A stretch of DNA of 64,000 nucleotides from Rana temporaria (GCF_905171775.1 NC_053491.1:137452483-137516482); one strand, 5' to 3'; numbered from the stretch's first letter, positions 10,991-21,599 are shown. Translations and numbers: made by a program. Notes: generated from the letters alone by a model not told the origin.

Positions 10991-11289
10991 AATGTATAGC
11001 AAAACTATTGAGCAGACTGCTGAACAAATGGATAGCTGTGATCAGTGGCTGATCGTAGCTGCTCACCTAAACTGTGACCCCCCTCCCCCACTAGCCTCTG
11101 CTCTCCTGTGCTTCCCGCCGCTCTACATCCCATACCACTCTGCTGTCCTCTAAAATGCCCACCGCCACCTTTTTTGTCTGATCCCACTTTTGGCTCCCCT
11201 CCTGCTGGCTTCAGTTGCTGCTGGGGCACATGGCAGGAGATTGGTGTCAGGATGGAGAAGGGAACAGGGGTTGGTAACACATCATAGTT

Positions 11290-11525
11290 GGTCAGGTTAA
11301 AAAAGGTGACCTAGTCCATCTAGTTCAACCAATAAAAGGGAATATATCCCCCCCCCCCAAAAAAAATGATACAATCCTATACCCGCAGTTGATCCAGAGG
11401 AAGACGAAAAGCCTCGGCAAAGCATAATCCAATTTGCTCCAGCAGGGGAAAAAAAAGTCCTTCCTGATCCACCAGAGGCCATTGGATATTCCCTGAATCA
11501 CCTTTACCTATAAATGTTAGTATCC
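11290..11525 (-). mobile_element. CR1-type LINE 3' tail fragment
   Basis: Read on the minus strand, this segment matches the 3' untranslated region of the CR1-like LINE at 15590-15810, sharing GATCAGGAAGGAATTTTT- and GGTTGAACTGGATGGAC-like stretches. It is a 5'-truncated copy with no coding part left. Confidence 0.75.
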
Positions 11526-11819
11526 AGCCCCTTTCTTTCCTGAATGTACACGATGAGCAATCTGTACTGATCGCTCCTGTGTTCATTCATCACTGAAACA
11601 TAGTAAACATTGTTATGCTTCAGTTTGTGAATAAATAGGAAGCTTCTATACAGCACACTTCCTTTTTATTCACCTGCAGTTCATCTGGGGCTGCATATAA
11701 AGGTATTGAGGTCTCAAACAAAGAGACATTAGGGGGTTTGATATCTCGCCAAAGCCCCCCAACAGGGCTGCAAAAAAATTATAAAAAAATAAAGCGGTTA
11801 AAAAAAACAAACATAGTAA

Positions 11820-12093
11820 GGCCTCATTCACATGGGGCATACTACAGCGTACGCCCATGCAGGCAATCACACTGTTGTCAGTTGAGATACAGCAGCTGCA
11901 CAGACACTGCTACCAATTTGACATCATGGATATCGGAATAGGAGCAGCAGGTGCTTCCATGCAGCTGCTGTGTCCAAATTGACATCAATAGGAGTGTCTG
12001 CACAGGAATGCATGTGACACCTGTGCATCCCTGTGTGGGTAAACACAGCCTCACATGGGCATAGACTTCAGTACACCCCTTGTGAAGGAGGCC
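11820..12093. mobile_element. Foldback MITE with 7-bp flanking repeat
   Basis: The ends GGCCTCATTCACATGGGG and CCCCTTGTGAAGGAGGCC are inverted copies. ATAGTAA flanks both sides (11813-11819, 12094-12100). Inner sequence around CAGCTGC and CACAGG is also partly self-complementary. Length is 274 bp, with no open frame. Confidence 0.7.
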
Positions 12094-12751
12094 ATAGTAA
12101 AAATTCATCAGGAATTTAGTAAAGTATGGTTTTAGTTTATTTTTAGCAAAAATAGGGATTTGATAAACATTTGTGCAATTATTGTGGGGCCTAAAAAATC
12201 AGTAGCATTTTTTTTTTATTCCACGGGTTATGTACTAAAAATGTATGTAGGGGTCCTAAAAAAAAAAAAAAAAACTGAAAGCTGTAAGTGAAAAATGTTA
12301 ATCTCCGTATTTTTAGAGTAAGTTGCTTATTTACAGTTTTGCGTACTTTAGATTTTTTACCGCTAAAGGCGCATTTTAAAATATTAGTTATTTATACAGT
12401 TTTGGCTTTTAGATTTAGTAGACATTTTGTAAGTTTTGCTGTGTTTGTGTCCACTACTAATAATTTTAGTGTAGTTTTAGCTAAAATATTGTTTTGATGA
12501 ATATTAGCACAATTATAATGGGAACCAAAATATCAGTACAGCTGTGGGTTGAAAAAGAAAACGACTTATCCGAGGGACTAAATCTGGGTCCCAAACTATT
12601 TGTCCTGATAAAAAAAAAAAAAGAAGAAGAAAACTCCCAGGATGGAAAATATGAAGGGATTATTTTTTTTATTAGGCAGAGGGGCTTTTAGAAATGTCTG
12701 GGGCTTTTAAAAACAAAAGGGGCATTATGACCTTAAAATTGTAATGTCTAT

Positions 12752-12777
12752 TTATTTTTTGCTAGAAAATTTCTTGG

Positions 12778-12833
<56 letters not shown>

Positions 12834-13280
12834 TCTAGAGAATAAATTGGTGGGTTTTTCGATTTTTTTTTTTTATTTTTTTATGTCACACGGTATTTGT
12901 GCAGCAGTTTTCCAAACCTAATTTTTGGGGGAAAAAAATACTCTTTTGAATTATAATGCAAAAAAACACAATACATAACCCATTTTTTTTTTTTTTGTGT
13001 AAAATGTAAAAGATGTTACACTGAGCAAGTAGATTCCAAACATGTAAAACTTTAGAATTGCGCAAGCCCATGCAACGGCGACAAACAATTTTACTATCCA
13101 TAGGCGACAATTCAAAAACCTTTACAGGCTACCACTTTAGATTTACACAGGAGCCCATGATCTGATGCTTGTGGTGATGCCTCACATGTGTGGGACGATC
13201 ACTGTCTGCGTGCGTGCGGGACCAATATGTGCGTTCGCCTTTTCACAAAAGCACAGGGGTATTTATTTATTTATTTTTAC
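12752..13280 (+). repeat. Shared module copy with (AT)n insertion
   Basis: It begins GCTAGAAAATTTC, contains AGAGAATAAA, CACGGTATTTG, CATAGGCGACA and ends near CCTCACATGTGTGG and GTGCGTTCGC. This is the same internal order as in the hAT element at 3999-4772, but no hAT ends are present. An (AT)n run of about 25 units at 12781-12830 has expanded inside it. Confidence 0.65.
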
Positions 13281-13289
13281 ACTGACGCT

Positions 13290-13756
13290 CAAAGTGATTG
13301 TAAACCCCCCCCCCCCCCCCTTCACCTTGCAACTACAGGTAAGCCTAGATTACGGCTTACCTGTAGGTGCAAGAAATATCTCCTTAACCTACACTGTTAA
13401 GGAGATATTTGCAATAAGGAATGCACCGATGTCCAGGCGCACTGACCGTGCCGTTTTTTGTGAATGGCATTACAGTGTAAATACCATATTCCTGCGCATG
13501 CGCTGGGATCTACCGATCCCTCGCGCAGGAGTGACGTCATCGCCGCTCCGGCCAATCACAGCGCTGGAGCGGCGATAACAGGAAGTAGCTACGAAGGGAC
13601 ATGGTGGCAGCGGTGGACGGGACCGAGGAGGACTTTGGGGGGCTTCGATCTCAGGTAAGTGCCACATAATGAGCTTGTATGCTGTGCATACTAGCTCATT
13701 ATGCCTTTCTCTTGCAGGGTTTTTTTTTTTATTTGAGAGGGTTTACTTCCTCTTTA
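13290..13756. mobile_element. MITE with AGTGATTGTAAAC ends
   Basis: AAAGTGATTGTAAAC at the left pairs imperfectly with GTTTACTTCCTCTTT at the right. TTAA is present at the right edge and TCAA at the left, so a decayed TTAA duplication is possible. Inside, ACAGGTAAGCCTAGATTACGGCTTACCTGT and AAATATCTCCTTAA with its complement form hairpins. Confidence 0.55.
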
Positions 13757-13766
13757 AATTTATTTT

Positions 13767-14179
13767 AGGGCTGTTACTGGTTACAATTTTCGTGTTCGAT
13801 TAATCGTTTTTTTTTTTTTTAATCAATTAATTGACTAATTTCGATTAATTATAACGCACATATATTTTTTTATCGGATCACCACCATATATAGTCCCCAC
13901 TGTAATGTCCACATCTCTCCACACTGTATATATAGGAAGATTGTCTGCTCTTACCAGTATAGAAACGACAGCAGGCAGACCCGTCCGCAGACGACACAAG
14001 CAGGCGGGTGATGATGACGTCAGCGCGCCGCTACTAGGCCGTCGCCGGGTGTACCAAGATGGCCGCCGCTCCGGAGCTAGTCCGAAGCCGCTGCCTTTTT
14101 CTATGTGCGAGACAGCGGAGCTCAATCCGCGGATCGTAACGATTAATCGAGGAATTGAATCGTTCATCTCCGCAGCCCT
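13767..14179. mobile_element. hAT-like MITE with AGGGCTG ends
   Basis: The ends AGGGCTG and CAGCCCT are inverted. TCGATTAATCG/ATTAATCGA motifs occur near both ends (about 13795 and 14145). The CpG-rich centre (about 13975-14110) includes CCAAGATGGCCGCCGCTCC (14054-14072), a strong YY1-type motif. An 8-bp duplication could not be aligned because the flanks are T-rich. Confidence 0.55.
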
Positions 14180-14329
14180 AATTTTTTTTATCACTTTTAT
14201 TGCTGTCACAAGGAATGTAACAGCAATAGGCAGTGACAGATAGGGTTTCTCCGATACTAGTATCTGTGCCGATACCAAGCATTTGCACGAGAACTGGTGA
14301 TTGTCTCTGGTGCTTGTAACTCTCCCACC

Positions 14330-14560
14330 ACTGCACCTATCACCCCTGGTTGTCCTCCTCTGTTCTCCCTGTCTTCTCCTCCGGGTCCCCCTGCGTCCTC
14401 CCTGGCTCTTCGTGTCCCAATCTGTTTTATCCTCTGTCATCCCCCATGTCCTCCTCTGGGGTCCCCTCCATGTCCTCCTCAGTCCCCCCATCCTCCTCTG
14501 GTTCCCCCTGCATCCTTCACAGCTCTCCGCCCCCCCCCCCCCCGTCCTCCTCCAGGTGCA
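14330..14560. repeat. Pyrimidine-rich simple repeat
   Basis: Degenerate CCTCCTCTGG / GTCCCCCTG units make a strand-asymmetric C/T-rich tract. Several overlapping Ser/Pro-rich open frames here are a by-product. A repeat fragment with GGGTTTCTCCGATACTAGTA lies just upstream at about 14246. Confidence 0.6.
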
Positions 14561-14815
14561 ACCCTAGTGACTGCAGTGGTAGAGGGGGAAGGCCCCTCCT
14601 GCTGCTTGTAAAAGCGATTCAGCGGCTTGTTAGCCACTCGGATTGCCTTTTTGAGACAGAGGACACCGTCGGCTCTAACCCCTGCTACTTGCCCCCCAGC
14701 AGGGCTAAAAAAAAAAATCTTACCCAGAAGTGCATGTCTCGGGCATCAGGCGATAGGAATTGAACAGCCCCGCAGAGTAGCACCTTCCTTTTATTCTACT
14801 ATTATGGGTCCTATG

Positions 14816-15841
14816 CTCCAATTTACAAGCCAACCTCAATGCTCTGTCTGATTGGGCGACTAAGTGGCAGATGAGGTTTAATGTAGATAAATGTAAAGTT
14901 ATGCACTTGGGGGCTAAGAATATGCATGCATCATACATACTAGGGGGAGTACAACTGGGGGGGTCTGTAGTGGAGAAAGATCTGGGGGTTTTAGTTGATC
15001 ATAAGCTCAATAATGGCATGCAATGCCAAGCTGCGGTTTCCAAAGCGAGCAAAGTCCTTTCTTGTATTAAGAGAGGTATGGACTCCAGAGACAGAGATAT
15101 AATTTTGCCCCTGTACAAATCATTAGTAAGACCTCATCTGGAATATGCAGTTCAGTTTTGGGCACCAGTTCTCAAAAAGGATATAGGAGAACTGGAGAAA
15201 GTGCAGAGAAGAGCAACCAAACTGATAAGAGGCATGGAGGAGCTCAGCTATGAGGAAAGATTAGAGGAACTGAATTTATTCACTCTTGAGAAGAGGAGAA
15301 TAAGGGGGGATATGATCAACATGTACAAATATATAAGAGGTCCATACAGTGAACTTGGTGTTGAGTTATTCACTTTACGGTCATCACTGAGGACAAGGGG
15401 AAACTCTTTACGTCTAGAGGAAAAGAGATTTCACCTCCAAATACGGAAAGGTTTTTTCACAGTAAGAGCTGTGAAAATGTGGAACAGACTCCCTCCAGAG
15501 GTGGTTCTGGCCAGATCAGTAGATTGCTTTAAGAAAGGTCTGGATTCTTTCCTAAATGTACAGAATATAACTGAGTACTAAGATTTGTAGGTAAAGTTGA
15601 TCCAGGGTAAATCCGATTGCCTCTCGGGGGATCAGGAAGGAATTTTTTCCCCTGCTGTAGCAAATTGGATCATGCTCCGCTGGGGTTTTTTGCCTTCCTC
15701 TGGATCAACTGTGGGTATGAAGTTGGGTGTATAGGATTTTACTGTGTTTTTTTATTTTGTTTTTTTGTGGTTGAACTGGATGGACTTGTGTCTTTTTTCA
15801 ACCTGACTAACTATGTAACTATGTAACTATGTAACTATGTA
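14816..15841 (+). pseudogene. CR1-clade LINE reverse transcriptase, 3' part
   Basis: The frame (open from about 14816; first Met 14871; stop 15579-15581) encodes the thumb and C-terminal part of a non-LTR reverse transcriptase. Landmarks are LSDWATKWQM, FNVDKCKVMHLG, LGVLVDHKL, PLYKSLVRPHLEYAVQFW, VQRRATKLI, RRIRGDMI and a final VDCFKKGLDSF, in the order usual for CR1-type elements. The catalytic palm (FADD region) and the endonuclease are missing, so this is a 5'-truncated insertion. The 3' untranslated part runs to about 15807 and ends in (TAACTATG)n at 15808-15841, a short terminal repeat typical of CR1-like retrotransposons. The retained frame is intact, so the insertion is fairly young. 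A related 3' end lies inverted at 11290-11525. Confidence 0.9.
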
Positions 15842-15879
15842 TGCTTTCAGAAAATGTATGATTTGGTTGGGGGGGGGGG

Positions 15880-16240
15880 GTGTCTTTTTACAAGCTCTGG
15901 AAGCTGTAATGGAAAAATTGCAAAAATGATCTGCCTTTTTCAACCAGAGTACCTTCTGGTTTCTTCAGGGGTGCCTTAGCAAAAGGCATACAAATTTCCG
16001 ACAGGTTGATCGAGCCTGCTTGTTTTGTTACACAAAGCCACAACAGGTTTTAATTGTACATCATTACAACCTTGAGCATTGTGCAGACCAGCTGCTGGCA
16101 TTTTAACAACGGATGATGTCATAGGTTGATAAGGAGGACATTGTGTGCCCGAAGATGTCCTTGTTTTTACCTCTCTATCAGCATTGGGGTCACATTAGCT
16201 GAATGAGGGAGAGAAACTGAGGAAGGAGAGAAATGCTGGA
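15880..16240. repeat. Dispersed repeat, shared with 25.2 kb
   Basis: The stretch ATTACAACCTTGAGCATTGTG followed by AGACCAGCTGCTGGCATT (about 16064-16105) matches ATTACAACCTTGGGCACCGTG and AGGCCAGCCACCAGCATT at about 25240-25280, and both continue similarly for about 60 bp. The second copy is interrupted by a TTAA element. No termini or coding sequence could be defined. Confidence 0.5.
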
Positions 16241-16437
16241 ATGCTAGTCGGCACCAGTGTATAATGGTTTATTTGCTTTGTAAAAAAAATTCTAATGTCA
16301 CATGTCCTACATGCGTCAATGCCTCTGCATTAAGTAAAACTATTTGTTTAGTTTTTTACATTTTAGAATGAGATGCCTTGAGATTGTGTATAATTTTAAA
16401 GGCTGCCGTGAATGAAAAAACATTGAGTACTCCTGAC

Positions 16438-17057
16438 TAGACATGTGCATTCGTTTTCGTTAGAATGCATTTTCGTCCGAAAATCTGTTTTTTTCGTTAT
16501 CGTTTTAATAAACGATAACGAAAGTGCAAGAAACGAAAACCGAAAGATCCGACATAAAAAATGCTTTATTTTCGTTTTCGTTGCGGTAAAAATTCGATAT
16601 AGAGAGATTCGACATTATAGGGAAAAGATTCTACATCATAGAGAAAAGATTCGACATTATAGAGAAAATATTCGACACTATAGAAATAATAGATTAGACA
16701 TTACAGAGAATAGATTTAGATTTATGAGAAAATAGATTCGACATTATTACTAGTCATACAACATTAAAATTCTTGTAGGCGGAATATTCAAACGGAAATG
16801 TAAGATTCAACGTAAAGATTCGACGTTCCGTCGAATATTTTTTGACCATGAGACAGAAACCAACAAAGATTCGACGTTCCGGCGAATATTCTTTTGACCA
16901 TTCGACAGAAACCAAGTATTATTGGATTTTCGGACGAAAGCTATTCCCCAACGAAAAACTAAATAAATCAAAACGATTTTCGGGAGTAACTAAATAAATT
17001 TATTTTCCAAACGAAAACGAAAAAACTAAACGAAATATTCCAGTCTGCACATGTCTA
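16438..17057. mobile_element. hAT MITE with perfect 8-bp duplication (620 bp)
   Basis: TAGACATGTGCA and TGCACATGTCTA are perfect 12-bp inverted ends. CTCCTGAC is duplicated at 16430-16437 and 17058-17065. The interior has many ATTCGACATTA and AACGAAAACGAAA units, giving a C-poor, tandem-like composition and one chance open frame at 16445-16735. No transposase is encoded. Confidence 0.88.
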
Positions 17058-17105
17058 CTCCTGACTTAGAAGACCTCTCCATTGAACAGTGTTTATAGTC
17101 TGCAA

Positions 17106-17572
17106 CAGTGTTAATTTTGTTGCCGAAAATATTTTCATCAAGGTTTTTGTCAGCTGCATGTTTTCAGTGACAAAAACAAAATAATATTTGAATGAAGTCA
17201 ATTGAGGAAAACTATGACCAAAATGTATTTCCTATTTCGTCAACTAACAAAAACGGAATGAAAATGTGAGGGAGGGATGTTTACCCACCTGAACTTCCAC
17301 TTTCCTCTGAGCTCCGCCTGTCTGTTATAGCCCCAGCCCCCAATCAATCCTTCCCCTTTCCTATGCAGTTCCACACATTACACTCATTTACACTCTCTTT
17401 GGTGCCCTCTACTGGCCTTTTCTAAATCGAGATTCCCCTAGACAAAATGAGCATGAATCTAATGTTAAAAATTTACATTTCCGGGTGAACCTCCACTTTA
17501 ATTGACTAAAACAATTCAGATGACTAAATACAACTAAAACTAAATCAAAATTTGACCTCAAAATTAACACTG
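17106..17572. mobile_element. hAT MITE with perfect 8-bp duplication (467 bp)
   Basis: The ends CAGTGTTAATTTTG and, by complement, CAGTGTTAATTTTG are a perfect 14-bp inverted pair. GTCTGCAA is duplicated at 17098-17105 and 17573-17580. A fragment of another family ending CGGGTGAACCTCCACTTTAA sits inside at about 17262-17500. It lies 149 bp upstream of the TMEM60 exon 2 acceptor. Confidence 0.88.
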
Positions 17573-17768
17573 GTCTGCAACACTGCAATTAACAGATGTC
17601 TTTTTCTTTGAGGCCAGTGAAGAGTCTATGCCTTTCGATTGGTACATGGATTTGTGGAAATATTGGCTACTATATTTTGTAATAATGATGTCATTGTGCC
17701 GTGTCTCTGCTCTATTCCAGGGATATAGCTCTTCATCTTGGCCCGGAAACCCCCTAAAATCAGTTTAA

Positions 17769-18176
17769 ATGAGAATGTCCTTGGCGCAGAGAGTGCTCCT
17801 CACCTGGCTGTTCAGTTTGCTTTTCCTCATCATGGTGGTGCTGAAACTGGATGAAAAGGCCCCATGGAACTGGTTTATTATCTTCATCCCCATCTGGATA
17901 TTTGACACCATTCTACTTGTGATGCTGATTGTAAAAATGGCTGGACGATGTAAATCGGGATACGATCCCAGGAACGGGGCTCAAAACATGAAGAAAAAGT
18001 CCTGGTATCTCACAGCCATGCTACTGAAGTTGGCATTTTGCCTTGCCCTCTGTGCCATGCTGGAGAAATTCACAAGCATGTATTTATGCTTTGTGTTTAT
18101 TCCATTATGGATGCTACTGATCGGAGGACTGATTGAACTGGGAATAAATGTATTTTGTGTCAGGCGAGATCAGTAA
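17769..18176 (+). CDS. TMEM60: Transmembrane protein 60
   Basis: The 135-residue protein opens MRMSLAQRVLLTWLF and is nearly collinear with mammalian TMEM60 (about 133 residues), including KLDEKAPWNWF, PIWIFDTILLV, MAGRCKSGYDPR and KKSWYL. Four hydrophobic segments are visible at about residues 8-26, 35-57, 79-98 and 104-129, with a short basic loop at about 58-77 (cysteine at 61, KKK at 75-77), so it is a small integral membrane protein. Its biochemical role is not established. The ATG is chosen because an in-frame TAA lies directly before it (17766-17768) and the family start is conserved. The start context is weak (T at -3), and a second in-frame ATG lies two codons on. The frame is intact, so the gene looks functional. 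It converges on RSBN1L at 51.9-52.5 kb, as in human. Confidence 0.96.
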   Translation: MRMSLAQRVLLTWLFSLLFLIMVVLKLDEKAPWNWFIIFIPIWIFDTILLVMLIVKMAGRCKSGYDPRNGAQNMKKKSWYLTAMLLKLAFCLALCAMLEKFTSMYLCFVFIPLWMLLIGGLIELGINVFCVRRDQ

Positions 18177-18398
18177 CACCCAGGATGGGCAGTGCTGGGT
18201 ACTGCAGAGAAAATGAGATGTAATGCATGTTTTCCTTCGTTATTATCTTTGATATCCTAGAGCTATTGGATATAAAACCAAGCACCCCTTCATCCCGTGG
18301 ACTTCCATGTAGGCACCCCCGTGTTCTCTACAAACATTGGTGTTCTGCTTTGGTTTGTTAAAAGGCTCCATGGTTTTACTTGAGATGTATTATATGTA

Positions 18399-18404
18399 AA
18401 TAAA
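18399..18404 (+). terminator. TMEM60: TMEM60 polyadenylation signal
   Basis: This is a canonical AATAAA downstream of the TMEM60 stop codon in otherwise non-repetitive sequence. It is the first such hexamer after the stop. Confidence 0.7.
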
Positions 18405-18483
18405 TGGAAACCTATAGTGTAAAGCTTAGAGCTTTCATTGTATATATTTTTTTCATGCTAAGTAATATGTAAGTGTAATACCT

Positions 18484-18815
18484 AGCGATTTTTTTTTTCC
18501 ATTTTTGGATAGAGTAAGGGAGGGTTATAACCCCTGTCATATTTTTTCACCATCTGTATCATATTGCGGATATTTTCCTTCACTTCCTGTCCCATGGCCA
18601 AACAGGAAGTGAGAAGAAATCCCTGCACATTAGGGGAATTCCAGGTCACCAGAACTAGTGTCCCCATTGGAAGATTTCCCCTCAATTACTTTTCTTTTAA
18701 TGGTAAGCAGGACAAATAGAGAGAGGGCACAGGCTGCAATAAAAATTTACGTGTTCTAACTTCTCTCCACTCCATCCAAAACAAACATTTATTTTTTCTT
18801 TAGTTTTACTTTAAA
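18484..18815 (+). repeat. Dispersed repeat, copy 1 of pair
   Basis: Shared landmarks with 36831-37208 in the same order and orientation are GGGAGGGTTATAACCCCTGT, CACTTCCTGTCCCA, AACTAGTGTC, GGAAGATTTC and a final TTTAGTTTTACTTTAA. It is probably a MITE ending at TTAA. No coding sequence is present. Confidence 0.7.
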
Positions 18816-18865
18816 GTCTAACTCCAGTGTTTTAGTGAACTTTTCCAAACAAACAATCTTTTTAA

Positions 18866-19338
18866 AGTGATACTAAAGGTTAAAATTGTATTATTAAAAA
18901 ATAACAAACATGTCATACTTACCTCCACTGTGCAGCTCGTTTTGCACAGAGTTGCCCCGAACGCCATCTTCTGTGGGCTCCCTCGGCTCCTCCCCGCAAT
19001 AGCTAATCCCCTCTGGGAAGCTCTCTCCCGAGGGGGTTACGTTGCCGGTGCGCTTCTGTGTCATACACTCGGCGTCCATAGTCGCTGAGTTTATGACTCA
19101 GCCCCGGCGCCCGTGTCATTGGATTTGATTGACGGCCAAGGGCTGCGCTGCTATCAATCTATCCAATGAAGAGCCGAGAAGCCCAGGCAAAGATCGAGCG
19201 CATTCGCGACGTGGGACTTTCAGGGCTCGGGTAAGTAAAACGGGGGAGCTGGGGGGATGGTAATCGTCAGATGTTTTTTCACCTTAATGAATAGGATGCA
19301 TTAAGGTGAGAAAACGTGAACCTTTACAACCCCTTTGC
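18866..19338. mobile_element. TTAA-flanked MITE, AGTGATACTAAAGG end
   Basis: TTAA at 18862-18865 precedes AGTGATACTAAAGGTTAAA. The far end reads AACCTTTACAACCCCTTT, an imperfect inverted copy. The middle is CpG-rich (about 18950-19210). The right TTAA is not preserved. Confidence 0.5.
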
Positions 19339-19339
19339 A

Positions 19340-20015
19340 GCACACAATGCTGGAATTTTGGATAATTAGATATGCATCAATCAAAATTCGATCAAGTCTT
19401 AAACAAAGGCATACACAGAGATTAATATAAAATCTGGATATCTGCAAAAAGATTTCTGCTAGAGGTAGTTTGAAAATGAATGCTGGCATTTGATTGGCTG
19501 ATATAGGTAATACATTCGTCCATTATTTTTGCTATTAGTCTGAATGTTTGTGTACAGATAAAATGTATATTCTGTGTATGGGGGAAACCAAATGCAGGCT
19601 TTTTTTTTTCTTTTACCTACAAATAAATAAGTTCCCTGTAGATCAGCTTGAAATGTAATTTCCTACACGACAAGTAATAATTATAATTAATGTAGAAAAC
19701 GCACAACGCCTAGAGAAAAAACAAAAGGCAATTGGACTTGGTTCGTCAAGCTGCGTCATGTCACGTGTTAGAAATGTTAAATCAAGCTATGTAACCTGAT
19801 GTTCTAACATTGCTAGATTAATCACACAGGAAAGCCTCGGGCAATAAGGCCTGAATTCTTCTCTTGTGGTTTTACCATCAGAACCACAAAGATAATATGA
19901 TATCAGGTGTTAAAACAACTTTGTACCAAGTGCAAGGAAGTGTAAAGCTAGTTATCACGGTCCAATAGTGCTATCCTCATAATTCTTCATGATTAAAATT
20001 ATTGAAGCATAGGAA
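19340..20015. other. Non-coding intergenic stretch
   Basis: No gene and no clear element ends are visible. Composition is A/T-rich and ordinary. Confidence 0.3.
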
Positions 20016-20352
20016 GTGGTGTGCAGAAAAACTTTAGCAGATGCTCTGGCCTGATGAGTCAAAATTTGAAATATATGGTTGTAGCAAAAGGCAATTTGTT
20101 AGCGAAGGGCTGAAGAGTGGTACAATGAGTGTCTGCAAGCAACAGTGCAGCATGATGGATGTTCCTAGTAAGTCTAGGGCTGCATTTCTGTAAATGGAGT
20201 TAGAGATTTGGTCAGGATCACTGGTGTCCTCAATGCTAAGAAATTCAAACAGATACTTTGCCATCAGGAAGGCTTGTGATTGGCCTCAATTTTATTCTGC
20301 ATCAGGACAACTACCCCAAACATACAGCCAATGTCATTAAGAACTACAATAA
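20016..20352 (+). pseudogene. Tc1-like transposase fragment (degraded)
   Basis: Conceptual translation across stops and shifts gives DESKFEIYG, RQFV, a GVRDLVRITGVLNAKKF-like run and a SGQLPQTYSQ-like stretch. This is the region of the Tc1 transposase from the first catalytic Asp-Glu pair to just beyond the second Asp. The second Asp region (normally QDNDPKHT) is altered. The fragment is cut off at about 20352 by a second Tc1-like element on the other strand. Confidence 0.65.
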
Positions 20353-20995
20353 ATTACCAAAAGTATTGGGGCACCTGCCTTTTCATGCACATGAACTTTA
20401 ATGGCATCCCAGTCTTATGCCTTGTACACATCATTGTTTTTCCTGACGTGCAAAAAGCTGTTGTTTTTCCCAACGTGATTCCTCTCCAGCCTGACTTGCA
20501 TACACACGTTCATGCAAAATAGCGTCCGACCAAAGTGCGGTGACGTACAACACATATGACCGGACTATAAAGGGGAAGTTCCTTTCAAATGGCGCCACCC
20601 TTTGGGCTGCATACTTGATTCTGAGCATACACATGACGGAAAAAAAAAAACTGACGGGAAACACGACGAGAAAAAGAGAGCTGGTTTCAATTTTTTTGCA
20701 GGCAGTTTTTTCGTATAGAAAACTGCTAGGGAGCACACACAACCGTTTTTCACGACCAATATAAAAAATGAAAACCAGTCGTGTGTACAAGGCATCAGTC
20801 CGTAGGGTTCAATATTGAGTTGGCCCACCCTTTACAGCTATAACAGCTTCAACTCTTCTGGGAAGGCTATCCACAAGGTTTAGGAGTGTGTCAATGGGAA
20901 GGTTCAACCATTCTTCCAGAAGCGCATTTGTAAGGTCAGGCACTGATATGGACGAGAAGGGCTGGCTCCCAGTCTCTGCTTTCGCTCACTCCTTT
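20353..20995 (-). pseudogene. Second Tc1-like element, terminal part
   Basis: TACCAAAAGTATTGGGGCAC at the left is a Tc1-type terminus. On the minus strand the right part encodes a Tc1 transposase C-terminus recognisable by LVDSLPRRVEAV followed by GGPTQY. The rest of the transposase is missing. The element is split by a MITE at 20418-20794 and seems to have landed inside the older Tc1 fragment at 20016-20352. Confidence 0.65.
20418..20794. mobile_element. MITE with TGCCTTGTACACA ends, inside Tc1 remnant
   Basis: The ends TGCCTTGTACACA and TGTGTACAAGGCA are a perfect inverted pair. Flanks are TTA (20415-20417) and TCA (20795-20797), best read as a 3-bp TTA duplication with one later change, suggesting PIF/Harbinger type. 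The host Tc1 sequence resumes immediately with CAGTCCGTAGGGTTCAATAT. The interior is CpG-rich in parts, with no open frame of note. Confidence 0.75.
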
Positions 20996-20999
20996 TAAA

Positions 21000-21270
21000 T
21001 TATCCTTGCTGTATGAGGAAAGAATTGGACGTGGCAGCCTATGCATGATCAGAGATAAAATTGATTTGGTGACAAGAGGAATGGAATAGAAGTGAGCCAT
21101 TAAGATGCCGGGTACACCTGCAAGGATGGGGGTACCTCAAGAATGAGAATGTTAAAGATCTGATGTTGATTGAGTGGTTCTTTATTTGATGGCTGGTAAA
21201 AAAAAAAAAATCTTCGACTATAAGGTTAAATTTACATTATATGTTGTTTTGTTTTTTTCTTGTGGAAGTG
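21000..21270. other. Non-coding spacer
   Basis: No feature can be supported here. Confidence 0.3.
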
Positions 21271-21273
21271 TCA

Positions 21274-21554
21274 GGCCTCGTACACACGACAGAGTTTCTC
21301 GGCAGAATTCACCGAGAAATTCGGTCAAAACCCGGATTCTGCCGAGAAACTCTGTCGTCTGTACAGTTTTGGCTCGATGGAGCCGCCGAGGAACTCGACG
21401 AGAAAATAGAGAACATGTTCTCTATTTTCTCGTTGTCCTCGTTCTTCTATGGGAGAAGCCGGCCCGCCGAGCTCCTCGGCGGCTTCATCCCAAAACTCGA
21501 CGAGGAACTCGACGTGCCAAGCACGTCGAGTTCCTCTGTCGTGTGTACGGGGCC
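21274..21554. mobile_element. MITE with GGCCTCGTACACACGACAGAG end
   Basis: The left end pairs with CTCTGTCGTGTGTACGGGGCC at the right, and TCA flanks both sides (21271-21273, 21555-21557). Inner inverted units AGAATTC.CCGAGAAA / GCCGAGAAACTCTGTCG and ATAGAGAACATGTTCTCTAT give heavy self-pairing. The ends resemble those of 20418-20794, so these are probably related families. Confidence 0.75.
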
Positions 21555-21599
21555 TCAAGATCAAATTCAAGAGCTGAACTGAAATAATAGTATGGTGCC

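Larger units (their letters stand above)
17721..18425 (+). other. TMEM60: TMEM60 exon 2 with UTRs
   Basis: A polypyrimidine-rich acceptor, CTCTGCTCTATTCCAG, ends at 17720, so the exon starts at 17721 with 48 bases of 5' UTR. A polyadenylation signal AATAAA at 18399-18404 lies 223 bases past the stop, with a T-rich region shortly after. Human TMEM60 likewise carries its whole coding sequence in its second exon. Confidence 0.75.

Noticed and set aside
13835..14491. 218-codon minus-strand frame, Arg-rich
   Set aside because: It spans a hAT MITE and a simple repeat, has no similarity I recognise, and matches GC-skew expectations.
14297..14763. Overlapping Ser/Pro-rich frames
   Set aside because: They come from a pyrimidine-rich simple repeat; three frames look alike in composition and none has a domain.
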